The notes under the pieces were generated by a model. That model did no database searches and was not told where the DNA came from. It saw only the letters and a program-made list of their open reading frames with translations. Below are positions 46,925 through 57,060 of a DNA stretch of 64,000 nt, one piece after another. The DNA comes from Streptococcus mitis. GTDB taxonomy: Bacteria > Bacillota > Bacilli > Lactobacillales > Streptococcaceae. The stretch's first letter is position 1; the number at the start of each line of letters is the position of its first letter. The translations under genes were made by a program, and so were the position numbers. Location of the stretch: contig NZ_JALDTZ010000006.1 in NCBI RefSeq assembly GCF_023109105.1, positions 1-64,000 on the forward strand, read 5' to 3'.

Positions 46925-47480
46925 CTTCTTCTATCCTTTCACCAAATAATTGGCTTTCTTGTGCTTGAATTTCAAGCTCATCAATCACAGGCAATTCTTC
47001 CAAATGGTTAATACCCATGTAATCTAGAAAATAATCCGTCGTTACATAGAGATTAGGTCGTCCAAGAACTTCTTTCTTCCCATCTTCTCGTATCAAGTCA
47101 AAGGCCTGTAACTTTGCCAAAGCTCCACTCGAATTAACCCCACGAATAGCGTCGATTTCTATACGTGTGATAGGTTGCTTATAAGCAATGATGGACAAGG
47201 TTTCAAGCGCAGCCCGAGATAGACTCTGGTTGATTGGCGCCTTAGAATATTCTTTTAAAATATCAGCAAATTGAGGCTTGGTTACCAATCTGTAGGCACC
47301 TCCTGTCTCAATCAGGACCAAACTGGAATCTGGGTCGTTATTATACTTCTGGACTAATTTTTCTAAACTCTGTTGGATGCCTGTCGGTGGCAAAGAGAGG
47401 AGTTCAGCTAACTGGCGGACTCTAATCCCATCTTCACCCGCTACAAACAGGAGCGCTTCTATTTTTGCTAAAGTACTCAT
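46911..47480 (-). CDS. scpB: Chromosome segregation protein ScpB
   Basis: 189-residue winged-helix kleisin partner of the SMC-ScpAB condensin ([56 protein letters not shown]). Twelve bases after scpA. Confidence 0.95.
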   Translation of the reverse strand: MSTLAKIEALLFVAGEDGIRVRQLAELLSLPPTGIQQSLEKLVQKYNNDPDSSLVLIETGGAYRLVTKPQFADILKEYSKAPINQSLSRAALETLSIIAYKQPITRIEIDAIRGVNSSGALAKLQAFDLIREDGKKEVLGRPNLYVTTDYFLDYMGINHLEELPVIDELEIQAQESQLFGERIEEDENQ

Positions 47481-47492
47481 ACTTCCTCTCTA

Positions 47493-48227
47493 TCAAGCCT
47501 GACTTTGTTCTACTTGATTTTCCTCATTCTTTTTTATGAGATAAATATCTCCAAAACTCTCTTTTTGAATCAAGAGAATTTCTTGGGTTTTAATCAACTC
47601 CAAGGTTGCTAAAAAAAGTGTAATGACCTCTTGTAAATCCTTGGTTTCTTTAAACAAATCCTGCAGGCATAGTTGTTGCCCTTCTACCAAGGATTCCCGA
47701 ACGATGACCATCATATCCTCAATCTTATACTCATCCCGTAAAATAGTTGTATGGTTTTTCGAGAATTCTTCCTTTTTCTTGGTCAGTAAGGTTGAAAAGG
47801 CTAAGAAAAGATCGATCGTGGTCTTATCATGCACAAGTTCAGCATCCTCATAAATCAACTCTGTCGGTGCTTTTGAGTAATATTGAGCTCGTTCTTGGTG
47901 CTTCACTTCCAACTGCTCTCCCAAAAGTTTAAACTTGCGGTATTCTTCAATCTGAGAAAGGAGATCCTGCTCTAGGTCATCCTCTAAATCTGACACTGCC
48001 GCAACCTTTGGCAAGAGCTTACGACTTTTGATCAGCATCAGTTGGCTAGCCATCACCATATATTCACCTGCCACTTCTAAACGCATGGCTTGTAAGGTTG
48101 ATATGTAGGCTAGATACTGCTCAATAACTTCTGTAATCGGTACATCATAGATATCCATCTGATACTTTGAAACCAAGTGTAAGAGCAAGTCCAAAGGCCC
48201 TTCAAAATCTTTTAATTTAATATCCAT
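47493..48227 (-). CDS. scpA: Chromosome segregation protein ScpA
   Basis: 244-residue kleisin bridging SMC heads ([32 protein letters not shown]-terminal winged helix). Its ATG overlaps the stop of the xerD-like gene by one base. The order xerD-like, scpA, scpB, rluB is as in pneumococcus. Confidence 0.96.
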   Translation of the reverse strand: MDIKLKDFEGPLDLLLHLVSKYQMDIYDVPITEVIEQYLAYISTLQAMRLEVAGEYMVMASQLMLIKSRKLLPKVAAVSDLEDDLEQDLLSQIEEYRKFKLLGEQLEVKHQERAQYYSKAPTELIYEDAELVHDKTTIDLFLAFSTLLTKKKEEFSKNHTTILRDEYKIEDMMVIVRESLVEGQQLCLQDLFKETKDLQEVITLFLATLELIKTQEILLIQKESFGDIYLIKKNEENQVEQSQA

Positions 48228-48961
48228 TATCTATATTTTTCTAAGGTCATGACTGTTTTTAATCCCAATTTTTTGGCGATTTCATACAAGTCAACCTTTT
48301 CTTCAATTTGTCTCAGTATAAACTGTTCTCTCAATCCTTGAGCCGATAAATCTGCAAAACCTTTTTCCTTTAGAAAAGCTTCTAACTGACGAAAGGCCCA
48401 TTGACGAGAATATGGCTTACCGGTTTTTTCAAAGAGGTAGGTCTGCCCCATCAAGGGGGCTAACTCTGCAAGTAATTTTGTGGGAAGACTCAAGATTCTT
48501 TGTTGAGAGGCTTTATTAATTCTCAATACTTGGAAATCTAGATTCACATCACTTATTTTTATGGCTAGAATTTCACTAGGTAAGAGGCCCAATTCAACTA
48601 TCAATAAGGCTATTAAACGCCCTTCTGGATAGGTACTTTCTTGCCAGAAAGAACTCAAGTCTAAAAGCTCTGACTTGACTTGTTTTTTCTCAGCCTGTTT
48701 CGGTAATTCCAAACGATAAAAGGTACCAATCTTTCCTTTTTGGTACAAAAAGAAGAGAAATTGATTACAAGCAGAAAGTTTACGCTTTTGGGCACTAATT
48801 TTAAAATTTGACAGTTGAGCTTGGTAGATTTTTAAACTTGTCTCAGAAATTCGTTCTCCAATAAGATCTAAAAACTGCTCCAAGTCATATTTATAAGACT
48901 GTTTAGAATTACTAGATAGATTTTGCTTTTCTTCTAAAAATGTTAAAATCCATTCTCTCAT
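48227..48961 (-). CDS. XerD-like tyrosine recombinase with degenerate active site
   Basis: 244 residues with a phage-integrase fold (N-terminal SAM-like domain; catalytic domain from ~110). Catalytic positions are altered: the first Arg region reads [10 protein letters not shown], the HxxR box reads AQGLREQF (no His), while a final Tyr remains (TLEKYR). Streptococci keep this XerD-like protein beside scpAB although recombination uses XerS. A structural or regulatory role in segregation is inferred. It overlaps both neighbours. Confidence 0.88.
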   Translation of the reverse strand: MREWILTFLEEKQNLSSNSKQSYKYDLEQFLDLIGERISETSLKIYQAQLSNFKISAQKRKLSACNQFLFFLYQKGKIGTFYRLELPKQAEKKQVKSELLDLSSFWQESTYPEGRLIALLIVELGLLPSEILAIKISDVNLDFQVLRINKASQQRILSLPTKLLAELAPLMGQTYLFEKTGKPYSRQWAFRQLEAFLKEKGFADLSAQGLREQFILRQIEEKVDLYEIAKKLGLKTVMTLEKYR

Positions 48962-49419
48962 TTGCTTTGAATCTCATATTCCTTACTAAAGTCATGTAAG
49001 AGGGCATTAACAGCCTTTAGTATAGACTTACGTGTGATAATTCCCTGGAAGACACCATCCTTATCTACGACAGGGAGGAAGGACTCATCCACTAGCTTGT
49101 GCAATACATCCGTTAGATGATAATCTGGCTCCACAACTGCAACATTCTTTTTAGTCATATGAACAATGTCTGTATCCGCCATGGCCTCTTGACTCAAGCC
49201 ATTCTCCATTTGGTAGGCTAAAATATCTCTTAGGCCAATTGTTCCGACAAATTTTCTCTTATCTGTTACTACTGGAACCCTACTATAGGTCATCTGACTA
49301 AGTAAGAGGATTGCATGATCTGCATTGTGAGTATCAATGAGCACAGCCAAATTTTCAGCAGGAGTCAAAAAGGTTTCCTCTTGCTCCAGCAAAAAGAGTT
49401 CAAATTCTTTGGCAATCAT
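48958..49419 (-). CDS. CBS-domain protein, CbpB/DarB type
   Basis: 153 residues with two CBS domains (AVLIDTHNADHAILLLSQMTYSRVPVVTDKRKFVGTIGLRDIL; VVEPDYHLTDVLHKLVDESFLPVVDKDGVFQGIITRKSIL). The size and layout fit the CbpB/DarB proteins that bind cyclic-di-AMP and tune (p)ppGpp or pyruvate metabolism. Ligand not provable from sequence. Overlaps neighbours by four bases. Confidence 0.75.
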   Translation of the reverse strand: MIAKEFELFLLEQEETFLTPAENLAVLIDTHNADHAILLLSQMTYSRVPVVTDKRKFVGTIGLRDILAYQMENGLSQEAMADTDIVHMTKKNVAVVEPDYHLTDVLHKLVDESFLPVVDKDGVFQGIITRKSILKAVNALLHDFSKEYEIQSK

Positions 49420-49937
49420 CGAGCAAACTCCTTGGATAAGCCAAGATAAACCTCATGATCACGTGTCAAAAAGTCCACTTTGAAATAACTGTCATCAATC
49501 TCCACACGAGCATAGAGACATTCTCTGATAGACCCACGTGGTTGACTGATAGAACCTGGATTTAGAAAGAGGGTCTTGCCTTCCATCCAAGCGCTTGGCA
49601 CATGTAAGTGACCATAAAGGCAGATAGCGGCCTCTTCCTCCTGAGCCCAGTAGTCCAACTTTTGAAAGTTGAAATTGATGTCAAACAAGTGACCATGGGT
49701 TTGGATAATCTTGGTCGAACCAAGCTCAGTCACCAAACGTTCTGGATAGCCGGCATAGAAGTCCATGTTCCCTTTAACAACGCGGATGCCCTCCCAAAGG
49801 GGAGAATCAGGACGCAGTTCAGAATCGCCATTATGAAAAACGGCATCAACTTTGCCCACATAGCGATCACGGATTTCTTCCACAATCAAGCTATCGCCAT
49901 GAGAATCGCTCATTACAATGATGGTTTGCTTTGCCAT
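49416..49937 (-). CDS. YfcE/MJ0936 family metallophosphoesterase
   Basis: 173 residues with the calcineurin-like motifs [28 protein letters not shown] and YGHLHVP, the set for two metals. Likely a phosphodiesterase of unknown natural substrate. Overlaps the ITPase gene by 25 bases. Confidence 0.88.
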   Translation of the reverse strand: MAKQTIIVMSDSHGDSLIVEEIRDRYVGKVDAVFHNGDSELRPDSPLWEGIRVVKGNMDFYAGYPERLVTELGSTKIIQTHGHLFDINFNFQKLDYWAQEEEAAICLYGHLHVPSAWMEGKTLFLNPGSISQPRGSIRECLYARVEIDDSYFKVDFLTRDHEVYLGLSKEFAR

Positions 49938-50884
49938 GATGGAAATACCTCCAAAAGTTTCTTAACGGCTAAGGCACGGTGAGATTGACTATTTTTTTCT
50001 TCAAGGGTTAATTCAGCTGAGGACTTGCCTGTCTCTCCTACAAGGAAGAGAGGGTCATAGCCAAAGCCATTTTCACCCTTAGGTTCAAAGTTAATGTAAC
50101 CTGGCCAGTCTGCTTCAACAACCAAGCTTTCCTTGTTTGGACTGGCTACGACTAGGGTTGTATGGAATTGAGCCGAGCGGTCCTTGAGTTCAAAGACCAT
50201 GGCTAATTCGTGCAAGAGTTTAGCATTGTTTTCTTGGTCAGTGGCTCCCACTCCTGCAAATCGAGCTGACCAAACGCCTGGCAATCCACCGAGGACATCG
50301 ACTTTAAGACCAGAATCATCTGCTAGAACCATCTTGCCTGTCAATTTGGAGATGGTTTCAGCCTTAAGGCGAGCATTTTCTTCAAAGGTCATACCAGTTT
50401 CAGCAACTTCAGGCAGATCTGGGTAATCATTGAGATTCTCCACATCATATCCAAGTTTGTCAAAGATAGCACGAAATTCCTTGGTCTTCCCTTCATTACG
50501 AGTCGCTATCAACAAGGTTTCTCTGACTTTGCTAGTTTCAAAGAAGGCTTCTACATCTACACCTTCTTTAGGTAATTCTACATGCAAGAGTTGCCCATTT
50601 TCAACCAAAAGCAAAGCTCCCTGACGTTGAATAACTTCCAAGTTACGTCCCATTTCTTGGTTAAGGATATCTACCACAAAGGACAATAAACGGTATAGAG
50701 AACCATAGCGTAAAACAGTAACAGAAATAGGAAAACCTCGATCCTCATCTCGAAATCTTTGGGCAAACTCTAATAGAGGAAAATCCAAGTCATCATCAGT
50801 CAACGTCCGGACGCCACCAAAAATACCATAGGACCCGACATACCAGTCCTGGTCATCCTTATATTCATAAATGTTATTTGTCAT
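49913..50884 (-). CDS. RdgB/Ham1 ITPase with N-terminal extension
   Basis: 323 residues. The C-terminal ~200 residues are dITP/XTP pyrophosphatase ([36 protein letters not shown]), which removes deaminated purine nucleotides. The first ~125 residues are a streptococcal extension of unknown role ([20 protein letters not shown]...). I start at the ATG overlapping the murI stop (ATGA, 50884); the longer frame is inside murI. Confidence 0.92.
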   Translation of the reverse strand: MTNNIYEYKDDQDWYVGSYGIFGGVRTLTDDDLDFPLLEFAQRFRDEDRGFPISVTVLRYGSLYRLLSFVVDILNQEMGRNLEVIQRQGALLLVENGQLLHVELPKEGVDVEAFFETSKVRETLLIATRNEGKTKEFRAIFDKLGYDVENLNDYPDLPEVAETGMTFEENARLKAETISKLTGKMVLADDSGLKVDVLGGLPGVWSARFAGVGATDQENNAKLLHELAMVFELKDRSAQFHTTLVVASPNKESLVVEADWPGYINFEPKGENGFGYDPLFLVGETGKSSAELTLEEKNSQSHRALAVKKLLEVFPSWQSKPSL

Positions 50885-51675
50885 AATTCTACATGCTCCA
50901 CATGAATCTCTTTTTCCAGCCATTCTTCACCAATTTGTGCAAAACTTTGGCTGCTGGCTGTTGTGTAAAAACGGTGATGGAGTGGTCCAGCATCGCGACC
51001 ACGATTGATTTCAAAATAATTGAGTAAGACGGAAATATCTCGCACACATTCCGCACCACTATCGATGAGTTGAACCTTGGGCCCCATGACATTTTGAATA
51101 ATAGGTCTGAGAAGCGGATAATGGGTACACCCCAAAATCAAGCTATCCACCTTTCCAACCAAGGGACGCAGAGTTTCATAGACCACTTTCTTGGTGACAC
51201 TGGTTGACAGGGCCCCAGACTCCACCAAGGGGGCAAACTTGGGACAGGCCAAACTCTCTACCTGTAAGTCCGGATCCAGATCATGGATTTTCTGGCGGTA
51301 GATATCTGATTGTACCGTCATAGGCGTTCCAATGACTCCGATTTTCCCACCTTGGCTGGACTTGATGGCTGCCGAAGCTCCTGGCAAAATTACACCCAAG
51401 ACAGGAATGTCTAGTTGAGACTTGATTTCTTCCCAGACGACCGCAGTCGCAGTATTACAAGCAATAACAATCATTTTGACATCCTTGGTCAAGAGAAAGT
51501 TGACCAACTGCCAAGTATATTCACGAATTTGCTCAGCAGGACGAGGCCCGTAAGGTGCCCGTGCCGAATCTCCAATATAGACGATTTCTTCATGAGGAAG
51601 CTGGCGCATGAGCTCACGTACAACGGTCAAGCCTCCAACGCCCGAATCCAAAAAACCAATTGGTCGATTATCCAT
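50881..51675 (-). CDS. murI: Glutamate racemase
   Basis: 264 residues. Supplies D-glutamate for peptidoglycan. Both catalytic Cys are present (VIACNTATA and LGCTHYPLL), plus [16 protein letters not shown] at the start. First of a six-gene overlapping string down to scpB. Confidence 0.97.
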   Translation of the reverse strand: MDNRPIGFLDSGVGGLTVVRELMRQLPHEEIVYIGDSARAPYGPRPAEQIREYTWQLVNFLLTKDVKMIVIACNTATAVVWEEIKSQLDIPVLGVILPGASAAIKSSQGGKIGVIGTPMTVQSDIYRQKIHDLDPDLQVESLACPKFAPLVESGALSTSVTKKVVYETLRPLVGKVDSLILGCTHYPLLRPIIQNVMGPKVQLIDSGAECVRDISVLLNYFEINRGRDAGPLHHRFYTTASSQSFAQIGEEWLEKEIHVEHVEL

Positions 51676-51849
51676 ACAGTCTTCTTTCTAGTCTTATTTT
51701 TCTGATTGATAGTTCATTATCATTATATTTCTCGCTGAAATTTCTGACAGACTGGTAAACTCCAGACTATCTCCCTCTTAATCATAATCAAATATCAATA
51801 GAATGCAAGGAAAAAGTCTTATCCTTAAATATCAGTTGAACATAGTGAG

Positions 51850-51882
51850 AAGTCTGGAATTTTCATCCCAGACTTTTCCTAT
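51850..51882 (-). terminator. yneF terminator
   Basis: AGTCTGG/CCAGACT stem on the minus strand right after yneF, with a short T-rich flank. The rest of 51676-51882 shows no gene. Confidence 0.6.
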
Positions 51883-52128
51883 TTATTTCTTTTTATTGTT
51901 AGCAAGGGCTGCTTTTTGTTGGCGAATGATTTGGTGGTACACTTGTTGCACCTTAGCTTCGCTTGGTTTTTGACCATTTGCACTCAACAGAGTACGAACT
52001 GCTTCTGCATTCAAACGTGGGTTATCAGCAAATTCTTTTTCAATTTGCTTGCGCACCAAGTACATTCCTCCAAGAGCTCCACCAAGAAAAGCTAAAACAA
52101 TCAAGACAATTGGTAAAATAAGGTCCAT
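51883..52128 (-). CDS. YneF family (UPF0154) membrane protein
   Basis: 81 residues: N-terminal helix ([23 protein letters not shown]) then a charged helical domain ([37 protein letters not shown]). UPF0154 proteins are small membrane proteins of unknown function conserved in Firmicutes next to murI in streptococci. Confidence 0.88.
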   Translation of the reverse strand: MDLILPIVLIVLAFLGGALGGMYLVRKQIEKEFADNPRLNAEAVRTLLSANGQKPSEAKVQQVYHQIIRQQKAALANNKKK

Positions 52129-52215
52129 AATATTTCTCCTGTTTCTTTTTGAGTCTTCTATATTATACCATAAAGTCCCCCGCCTGACTAGTTTGATTTA
52201 CGCTTTCAAGGATGG

Positions 52216-52253
52216 AATAGACAGCAAAAAGAACCCTGCTTTTCTGCAAAAGA
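52216..52253 (-). terminator. Terminator of the cupin gene
   Basis: Imperfect GAGCCCTCTTTT/AAAAGCAGGGTTC hairpin with five T on the minus strand, ~130 bases after the cupin gene. 52129-52385 otherwise appears empty. Confidence 0.6.
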
Positions 52254-52385
52254 GGGCTCCTTACTGAGTTTAATTTAAACTGTTTTCTTCATAGGATCTC
52301 TCCTTTTATATTGGTTTATCACTTTTATTATACACTCTTTCTAGATTTTTGTTTGAAGTCAGGATGAGTGAGGCTATAAAACGTA

Positions 52386-53147
52386 TTACTCTTGTGCTTT
52401 CAAATAGTCTTCTTCAGACACAGGTTCGTTCCATTCCGTACTAGTATTTTCACCAGGAATTTCAAAAGCTAAATGAGAGAACCAAGAATCCTTGCTAGCA
52501 CCATGCCAGTGCTTTGTATTAGCTGGGATGGTAACGGTGTCGCCAGGTTGGAGTTTCACAGCATCTTTTCCCCATTCTTGGTAATATCCTTGACCACCCA
52601 CACAGATGAGGACTTGTCCCCCACCTTTAGTAGCTCTATGGTTATGCCAATGATTGCGACAGCCTGGTTCGAAAGTAACATTAAAGATTGGGAAAGCTCC
52701 ATCCGAGATTGGAGCTAGATAGGATTGACCCACAAAGTATTGTTCATAAGCACTATTGTCTTGTCCAATTGGAAAAAATATTGAAGCTTGATAAGCTTCT
52801 TTTGCACTAGCGTCTGACGGGACATCCTCCGTCCAGATTGTTTTAGCTAGATTGAAAACGGCCCATGCTTTTGGCCAGCCTGCATAAAAAGCCACATGAG
52901 TAATGATGGCAGCAATTTCTTTTTTGCTCACTCCATGCTTCTTGGCATTTGCAAGATGGTAAGACAAGGATTGATCTGTGATACCAGACGACATCAGTGC
53001 TACAACCGTGATAATACATCTTGTTTTCAGGTCAATATCTTGGTTATTCCAATTTTCTCCAAAGAGAATATCATCATTAAAATGGGCAAATTCTGGTGCA
53101 AAATCACCTAGGGCATCTCTCCCTGCTGTTTGTTTGATTTTTGACAT
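52386..53147 (-). CDS. Carboxymuconolactone decarboxylase/cupin two-domain protein
   Basis: 253 residues. N-terminal CMD-like helical domain (~20-110; DLKTRCIITVVALMSSGITDQSLSYHLANAKKHGVSKKE) without a CxxC redox pair, then a cupin (~140-245) with metal ligands in RNHWHNHRA...GQVLICVGG...IPANTKHWHGA. Such fusions act on small aromatic or quinone compounds. It follows the aldo-keto reductase by 46 bases, so they form an operon. Confidence 0.8.
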   Translation of the reverse strand: MSKIKQTAGRDALGDFAPEFAHFNDDILFGENWNNQDIDLKTRCIITVVALMSSGITDQSLSYHLANAKKHGVSKKEIAAIITHVAFYAGWPKAWAVFNLAKTIWTEDVPSDASAKEAYQASIFFPIGQDNSAYEQYFVGQSYLAPISDGAFPIFNVTFEPGCRNHWHNHRATKGGGQVLICVGGQGYYQEWGKDAVKLQPGDTVTIPANTKHWHGASKDSWFSHLAFEIPGENTSTEWNEPVSEEDYLKAQE

Positions 53148-53193
53148 AATTTTTCCTCCGTTGCTTAGATTTTAACTTCCCTAAAATTCAGTT

Positions 53194-54039
53194 CTACTTT
53201 TTTACCAATGTCATGAAAAATTCTGCTATTTCTGGAGCTTGGTGATCAAAGAAGAGGGATTTCCCCTGGTCTAAATCTTGAATGGTTGCCATCTCTTCTG
53301 CCGTCAATTCAAAGTCAAAGATATTGAAGTTTTCCTGCATGCGTTCTTTGCGAACAGACTTAGGAATCACCACAACGTCGCTTTGGAGGAGGAATCGCAA
53401 TGCTACCTGAGCAACGGATTTCCCATATTTTTCCCCAATTTCTTTAAGAGTTGGCGTATTGAAGAAATCATTGCGCCCTTCTGCAAAAGGTCCCCAAGAT
53501 TCGATTTGGCAGTTGTATTTATCTAAATAAGTCTTGGCTACTTTTTGTTGCTGGAAGATATGCGTTTCAATCTGATTCACAGCTGGCTTGATTTCTACAA
53601 AATGCTGCAAATCAATAAAACGATCTGGTGAGAAGTTTGAAACCCCAATAGCACGGAGCTTACCAGCCCTGTAGGCTTCCTCCATAGCTCTGTAAGTTCC
53701 ATAGTAATCACCGAAAGGTTGGTGAATCAGCAAAAGATCGATATAATCTGTTTGCAATTTTTGCAAGGATTCTTCAATGGATGCCTTAGCCTTCTCATAA
53801 CCGGCATTGCTAATCCAAATCTTGGTGGTGATAAAAAATTCTTCCCGCGGAAGGCCAGATTCCTTGATAGCTTCCCCCACACCTGCTTCATTGCCATAAG
53901 CTTGAGCGGTATCAAAGGCACGATAACCGACTTCGATAGCATCAAGGACTGCACGCTTGGTTTCATCTACCGGTGTTTGGTAAACTCCAAATCCTAATTG
54001 TGGCATTTTAACCTTGTTATTTAAAGTTTTGTAAAACAT
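53194..54039 (-). CDS. Aldo-keto reductase
   Basis: 281 residues, AKR5-like (MFYKTLNNKVKMPQLGFGVYQ). Catalytic tetrad visible: Asp in AFDTAQAYGNE, Tyr in the same loop, Lys in TTKIWI, His in LLIHQPFGD; NADPH loop near IPKSVRKERMQEN. Reduces aldehydes such as methylglyoxal or 2,5-diketogluconate-type substrates. The start at 54039 follows AAGGAG. Divergent from a LysR gene, likely its regulator. Confidence 0.9.
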   Translation of the reverse strand: MFYKTLNNKVKMPQLGFGVYQTPVDETKRAVLDAIEVGYRAFDTAQAYGNEAGVGEAIKESGLPREEFFITTKIWISNAGYEKAKASIEESLQKLQTDYIDLLLIHQPFGDYYGTYRAMEEAYRAGKLRAIGVSNFSPDRFIDLQHFVEIKPAVNQIETHIFQQQKVAKTYLDKYNCQIESWGPFAEGRNDFFNTPTLKEIGEKYGKSVAQVALRFLLQSDVVVIPKSVRKERMQENFNIFDFELTAEEMATIQDLDQGKSLFFDHQAPEIAEFFMTLVKK

Positions 54040-54155
54040 ATTCTGTATCTCCTTATTTCTTTTGATGCTTCTAGTTTTCACCCACTTGAAAATTTTGTAC
54101 ACTATTAATAAAGCAAACTAGTTTTCATAAAACGAAAAGTAAAAAGGAGGTAAAC

Positions 54156-54989
54156 ATGCTTAACCTAGAAGAACTCGAACAACTCGTCGCTTTTAAAGAA
54201 TTAGGGACACTCTCTAAAGTTGCAGAGAAATTACTCATTTCGACACCTTCCTTATCACGTTCCTGCAAGCACTTGGAAGAGGATTTTGGTGTTCCCCTTT
54301 TTGACCGCAGTGCTAATCGGATTTCGTTAAATAAAACAGGAGAACGTGCTGTCGAAGTTGCACGCAGAATTTTAAGTACTAGTCAGCAAGGCATCAAAGA
54401 AGTCAGACAGTTTGAGCAAAGCCTCAAGACCATTACGATTGCTTCAGTCGCTCCTGCACCACTTTGGTCTTTGCTACCGCAACTAGCATCCCTCTACCCT
54501 AACAAACAAATTAGCCATCAAATTTGCTCTATCCACAAGGTAATGGAAGCTATTGAGGAAGAAACCATTGATCTAGCTGTTCTCCCATTTGCATATGACC
54601 AGAATCAAACGACCTGTCTGCCCTATCTACAGGAGGAACTTGCCATTGCAGTCACTACGGGTCATGATTTGGCTCGTCTAGATGCCGTTAGCTTCGAGGC
54701 AATCAATGGTTATAACTTTCTCCTAATGCATCAAATTGGATTTTGGAATGAATTGGTTCAAGAAAAAATGCCAGCTTCAAAATTTCTCATTCAGTCCAAC
54801 CGTTTTGAGTTTGAAGAATTAGCCTACAATTCTACACTTCCTCGGTTTGCGACCAATCTCAGCCAAGAAAGGGAAAAGATTCAGGACGACCGAGTAATGA
54901 TACCTATTTCCGACCCTGAAGCACATGTCCACTATCATTTAGTGTCTCTTAATCCCGAAATCAACTTGACTGACTTAATAAATGTTTAA
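54156..54989 (+). CDS. LysR family regulator
   Basis: 277 residues. Winged helix at the N-terminus (NLEELEQLVAFKELGTLSKVAEKLLISTPSLSRSCKHLEEDFGVPLFDRSANRISLNKTG) and a periplasmic-binding-like effector domain. Slightly short for the family. Strong AAAGGAGG site. The divergent arrangement suggests it controls the AKR-cupin operon across the ~115-bp gap. Confidence 0.88.
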   Translation: MLNLEELEQLVAFKELGTLSKVAEKLLISTPSLSRSCKHLEEDFGVPLFDRSANRISLNKTGERAVEVARRILSTSQQGIKEVRQFEQSLKTITIASVAPAPLWSLLPQLASLYPNKQISHQICSIHKVMEAIEEETIDLAVLPFAYDQNQTTCLPYLQEELAIAVTTGHDLARLDAVSFEAINGYNFLLMHQIGFWNELVQEKMPASKFLIQSNRFEFEELAYNSTLPRFATNLSQEREKIQDDRVMIPISDPEAHVHYHLVSLNPEINLTDLINV

Positions 54990-55075
54990 AATCGCCAGTA
55001 AAAGGAGTTTGGGACAAAAAGATTTCAATTTTTAAAAACCTTAATTATTAACCCCTTCAAATCTATAATTAAATG

Positions 55076-55136
55076 TGAAAAGCGAACAAATTAGAATTCT
55101 GATTACCAGAAAACTAGTTTTGTTCGCTTTTTATAT
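55076..55136 (+). terminator. Terminator after the LysR gene
   Basis: AAAAGCGAACAAA/TTTGTTCGCTTTTT stem with a ~25-nt loop, between convergent genes, so possibly used both ways. Confidence 0.8.
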
Positions 55137-55339
55137 TTTAGGTCGGACTTTTGTCCCAGCCTCCTCTTTTATATTTACATAAATAGCCAGTGTTTGAGAA
55201 GGTTTGAGTAGAATTTTTTCAGACACTTCTACATCTTCATAGTTTGAAAGCAAAATCTGTCCATTTTGGTAGACTAGAGGTAAATCGATTTCCACTTCTG
55301 TGGCATAAAAGTTATTGAGCACTATCTCAGCCTTTTTCT
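55131..55339 (-). pseudogene. Remnant C-terminus of a GH13 alpha-glucosidase (treC/dexB type)
   Basis: An open stretch of ~69 codons reading KKKAEIVLNNFYATEVEIDL...ILLSNYEDVEV...LKPSQTLAIYVNI. This is the C-terminal beta-domain tail of oligo-1,6-glucosidase or trehalose-6-phosphate hydrolase (the LLSNY...LxPxxxxIY pattern). The catalytic domain is missing; its place is taken by the ABC transporter genes, which end directly at the remnant's first codon. In pneumococcus the dexB/trehalose genes lie beside ami. Confidence 0.65.
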
Positions 55340-56143
55340 TTATCCCAAAACCAATTCATCACTAACTAGACTTTGCCCACTATTTTTCTGGAAGAGATGC
55401 ATGAGATCTTCAACCGTCAAATGCTTTTTCTCCTCTCCTTTGACATCCACCACTATCTTGCCTTGATAGAGCATAATGAGACGATTTCCGTACTCAATCG
55501 CATGGTTCATATCATGGGTAATCATCAAAGTCGTCAACTGGTGCTCTTCCACAATCTTTTGTGTCAAGTCCATCACCATTTGACTGGTTTTTGGATCAAG
55601 TGCCGCAGTATGTTCATCCAAAAGCAAGAGTTTAGGTTTCACTAGAGCTGCCATTACTAGGGTCAAGGCCTGTCTTTGTCCTCCTGAGAGGTATTGGGTA
55701 TCCACTTTCAAGCGGTTTTCAAGACCAATATTCAACTCTTTCAAGGCCTCTTGGAACCTGATTCTATCCTTCTCCTTCACGCCCCAACCAAGCCCTCTCT
55801 TCTGCCCGCGTCTCAAGGCAATAGCCATATTCTCCTTAATCGTCAAACGAGAAGCTGTTCCCATCTTAGGATCTTGAAAAACACGGGAGATATCCTTAGC
55901 CCTCTTTCTTACACTCAGATTTTTAATGGATTTCCCTTCCAATAAAAGGTCCCCTTCGTCCACCGATAGATTGCCAGCCAAGATATTCATCAAAGTGGAT
56001 TTACCTGCTCCATTTCCACCAATCACAGAGATAAAATCTCCCTCATCAACCTCTAAATCTAATCCTTTGAGGACATGGTTCTCATTGACCGTCCCTGCTT
56101 CAAAAGTCTTGTGAATATTTTCAAGTGTTAACAAACTTACCAT
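55340..56143 (-). CDS. ABC transporter ATPase (TrpXYZ family)
   Basis: 267 residues: Walker A GGNGAGKST, signature LSGGQRQAL, Walker B LLLLDEHTAALDP, H-loop MITHDM. The LLLDEHTAALD form is typical of the ABC_sub_bind importers. Start at 56143 after GGAAGGAG; overlaps the permease end. Last gene of the importer operon. Confidence 0.88.
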   Translation of the reverse strand: MVSLLTLENIHKTFEAGTVNENHVLKGLDLEVDEGDFISVIGGNGAGKSTLMNILAGNLSVDEGDLLLEGKSIKNLSVRKRAKDISRVFQDPKMGTASRLTIKENMAIALRRGQKRGLGWGVKEKDRIRFQEALKELNIGLENRLKVDTQYLSGGQRQALTLVMAALVKPKLLLLDEHTAALDPKTSQMVMDLTQKIVEEHQLTTLMITHDMNHAIEYGNRLIMLYQGKIVVDVKGEEKKHLTVEDLMHLFQKNSGQSLVSDELVLG

Positions 56144-56156
56144 AACTTTCTCCTTC

Positions 56157-57050
56157 CTATTCATTTCTCAATTTCAGACCACGAATCTTTAATCTCTTTT
56201 GCAATTCTGGTGCAAATAAAACCAAGGCGAGCAAGATTGCATTAAAGAGACGAACCAGATTTTGATCTAGATTTGGAATTTCATAGATATTTAAAATAAT
56301 CAAACGGTAAACAATAGCACCGATTCCGATGGATAATAAGCGGCCTCCAATGGTCAAGTCGTGAATCAAGACTTCCGCAATAATCACCGCACTCAAACCA
56401 ACAACAATAGTTCCTGTCCCAGAAGTCACATCTGAAAATCCATCATTTTGAGCGAATAAAGAACCACATAGGGCAATCAAACCGTTTGAAATCATGTAAC
56501 CAACAATCTTCATGGTGTCTACATTGACCCCGTTAGCCTCACTCATCGGAATATTGTCCCCAGTCGAACGCAAGACCAAACCAATCTCCGTTTTCATCAA
56601 AAGGGTCAAGACCAAACAAACAAGTAAGAGGCAGGCTAAACTGAGTGAGAAAACAGCTTCTTCATTTGTCATCCCTAAGCTCGCCAACTGTTTAAAGACC
56701 GTTGCAGAATCTCCTAAGGAAAGATTGGGTACGCTACCCATGATTTTAATATTGATCGAATAGAGCCCTGTCAAGGTCACAATCCCTGTCAAGAGAGCTG
56801 GAATTTTCATCTTAGTATGGAGCATTCCTGATACAAGACCTGCTACCATACCTGCCAGCAAAGCAAGTAAGGTTGCAATCCAAGGATTTGTCCCTGCCTG
56901 TATCTGTGATACGACGACAGCTGCGCCCAGAGGAAAGGCTCCTTCAGCAGTCATATCCGCAATATCCAAAATACGGAAAGTCAAGTAGACTCCAATGGCC
57001 ATAATCGACCACAACAAACCTTCTGATAAACTAGATAATACAAAACTCAT
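56157..57050 (-). CDS. ABC transporter permease (TrpXYZ family)
   Basis: 297 residues, eight or nine helices, BPD_transp_2-like (LLWSIMAIGVYLTFRILDIADMTAEGAFPLGA...; VGYMISNGLIALCGSLFAQNDGFSDVTSGTGTIVVGLSAVIIAEVL). Membrane channel for the substrate delivered by the binding protein 10 bp upstream. Confidence 0.88.
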   Translation of the reverse strand: MSFVLSSLSEGLLWSIMAIGVYLTFRILDIADMTAEGAFPLGAAVVVSQIQAGTNPWIATLLALLAGMVAGLVSGMLHTKMKIPALLTGIVTLTGLYSINIKIMGSVPNLSLGDSATVFKQLASLGMTNEEAVFSLSLACLLLVCLVLTLLMKTEIGLVLRSTGDNIPMSEANGVNVDTMKIVGYMISNGLIALCGSLFAQNDGFSDVTSGTGTIVVGLSAVIIAEVLIHDLTIGGRLLSIGIGAIVYRLIILNIYEIPNLDQNLVRLFNAILLALVLFAPELQKRLKIRGLKLRNE

Positions 57051-57060
57051 CTTAAACCTC

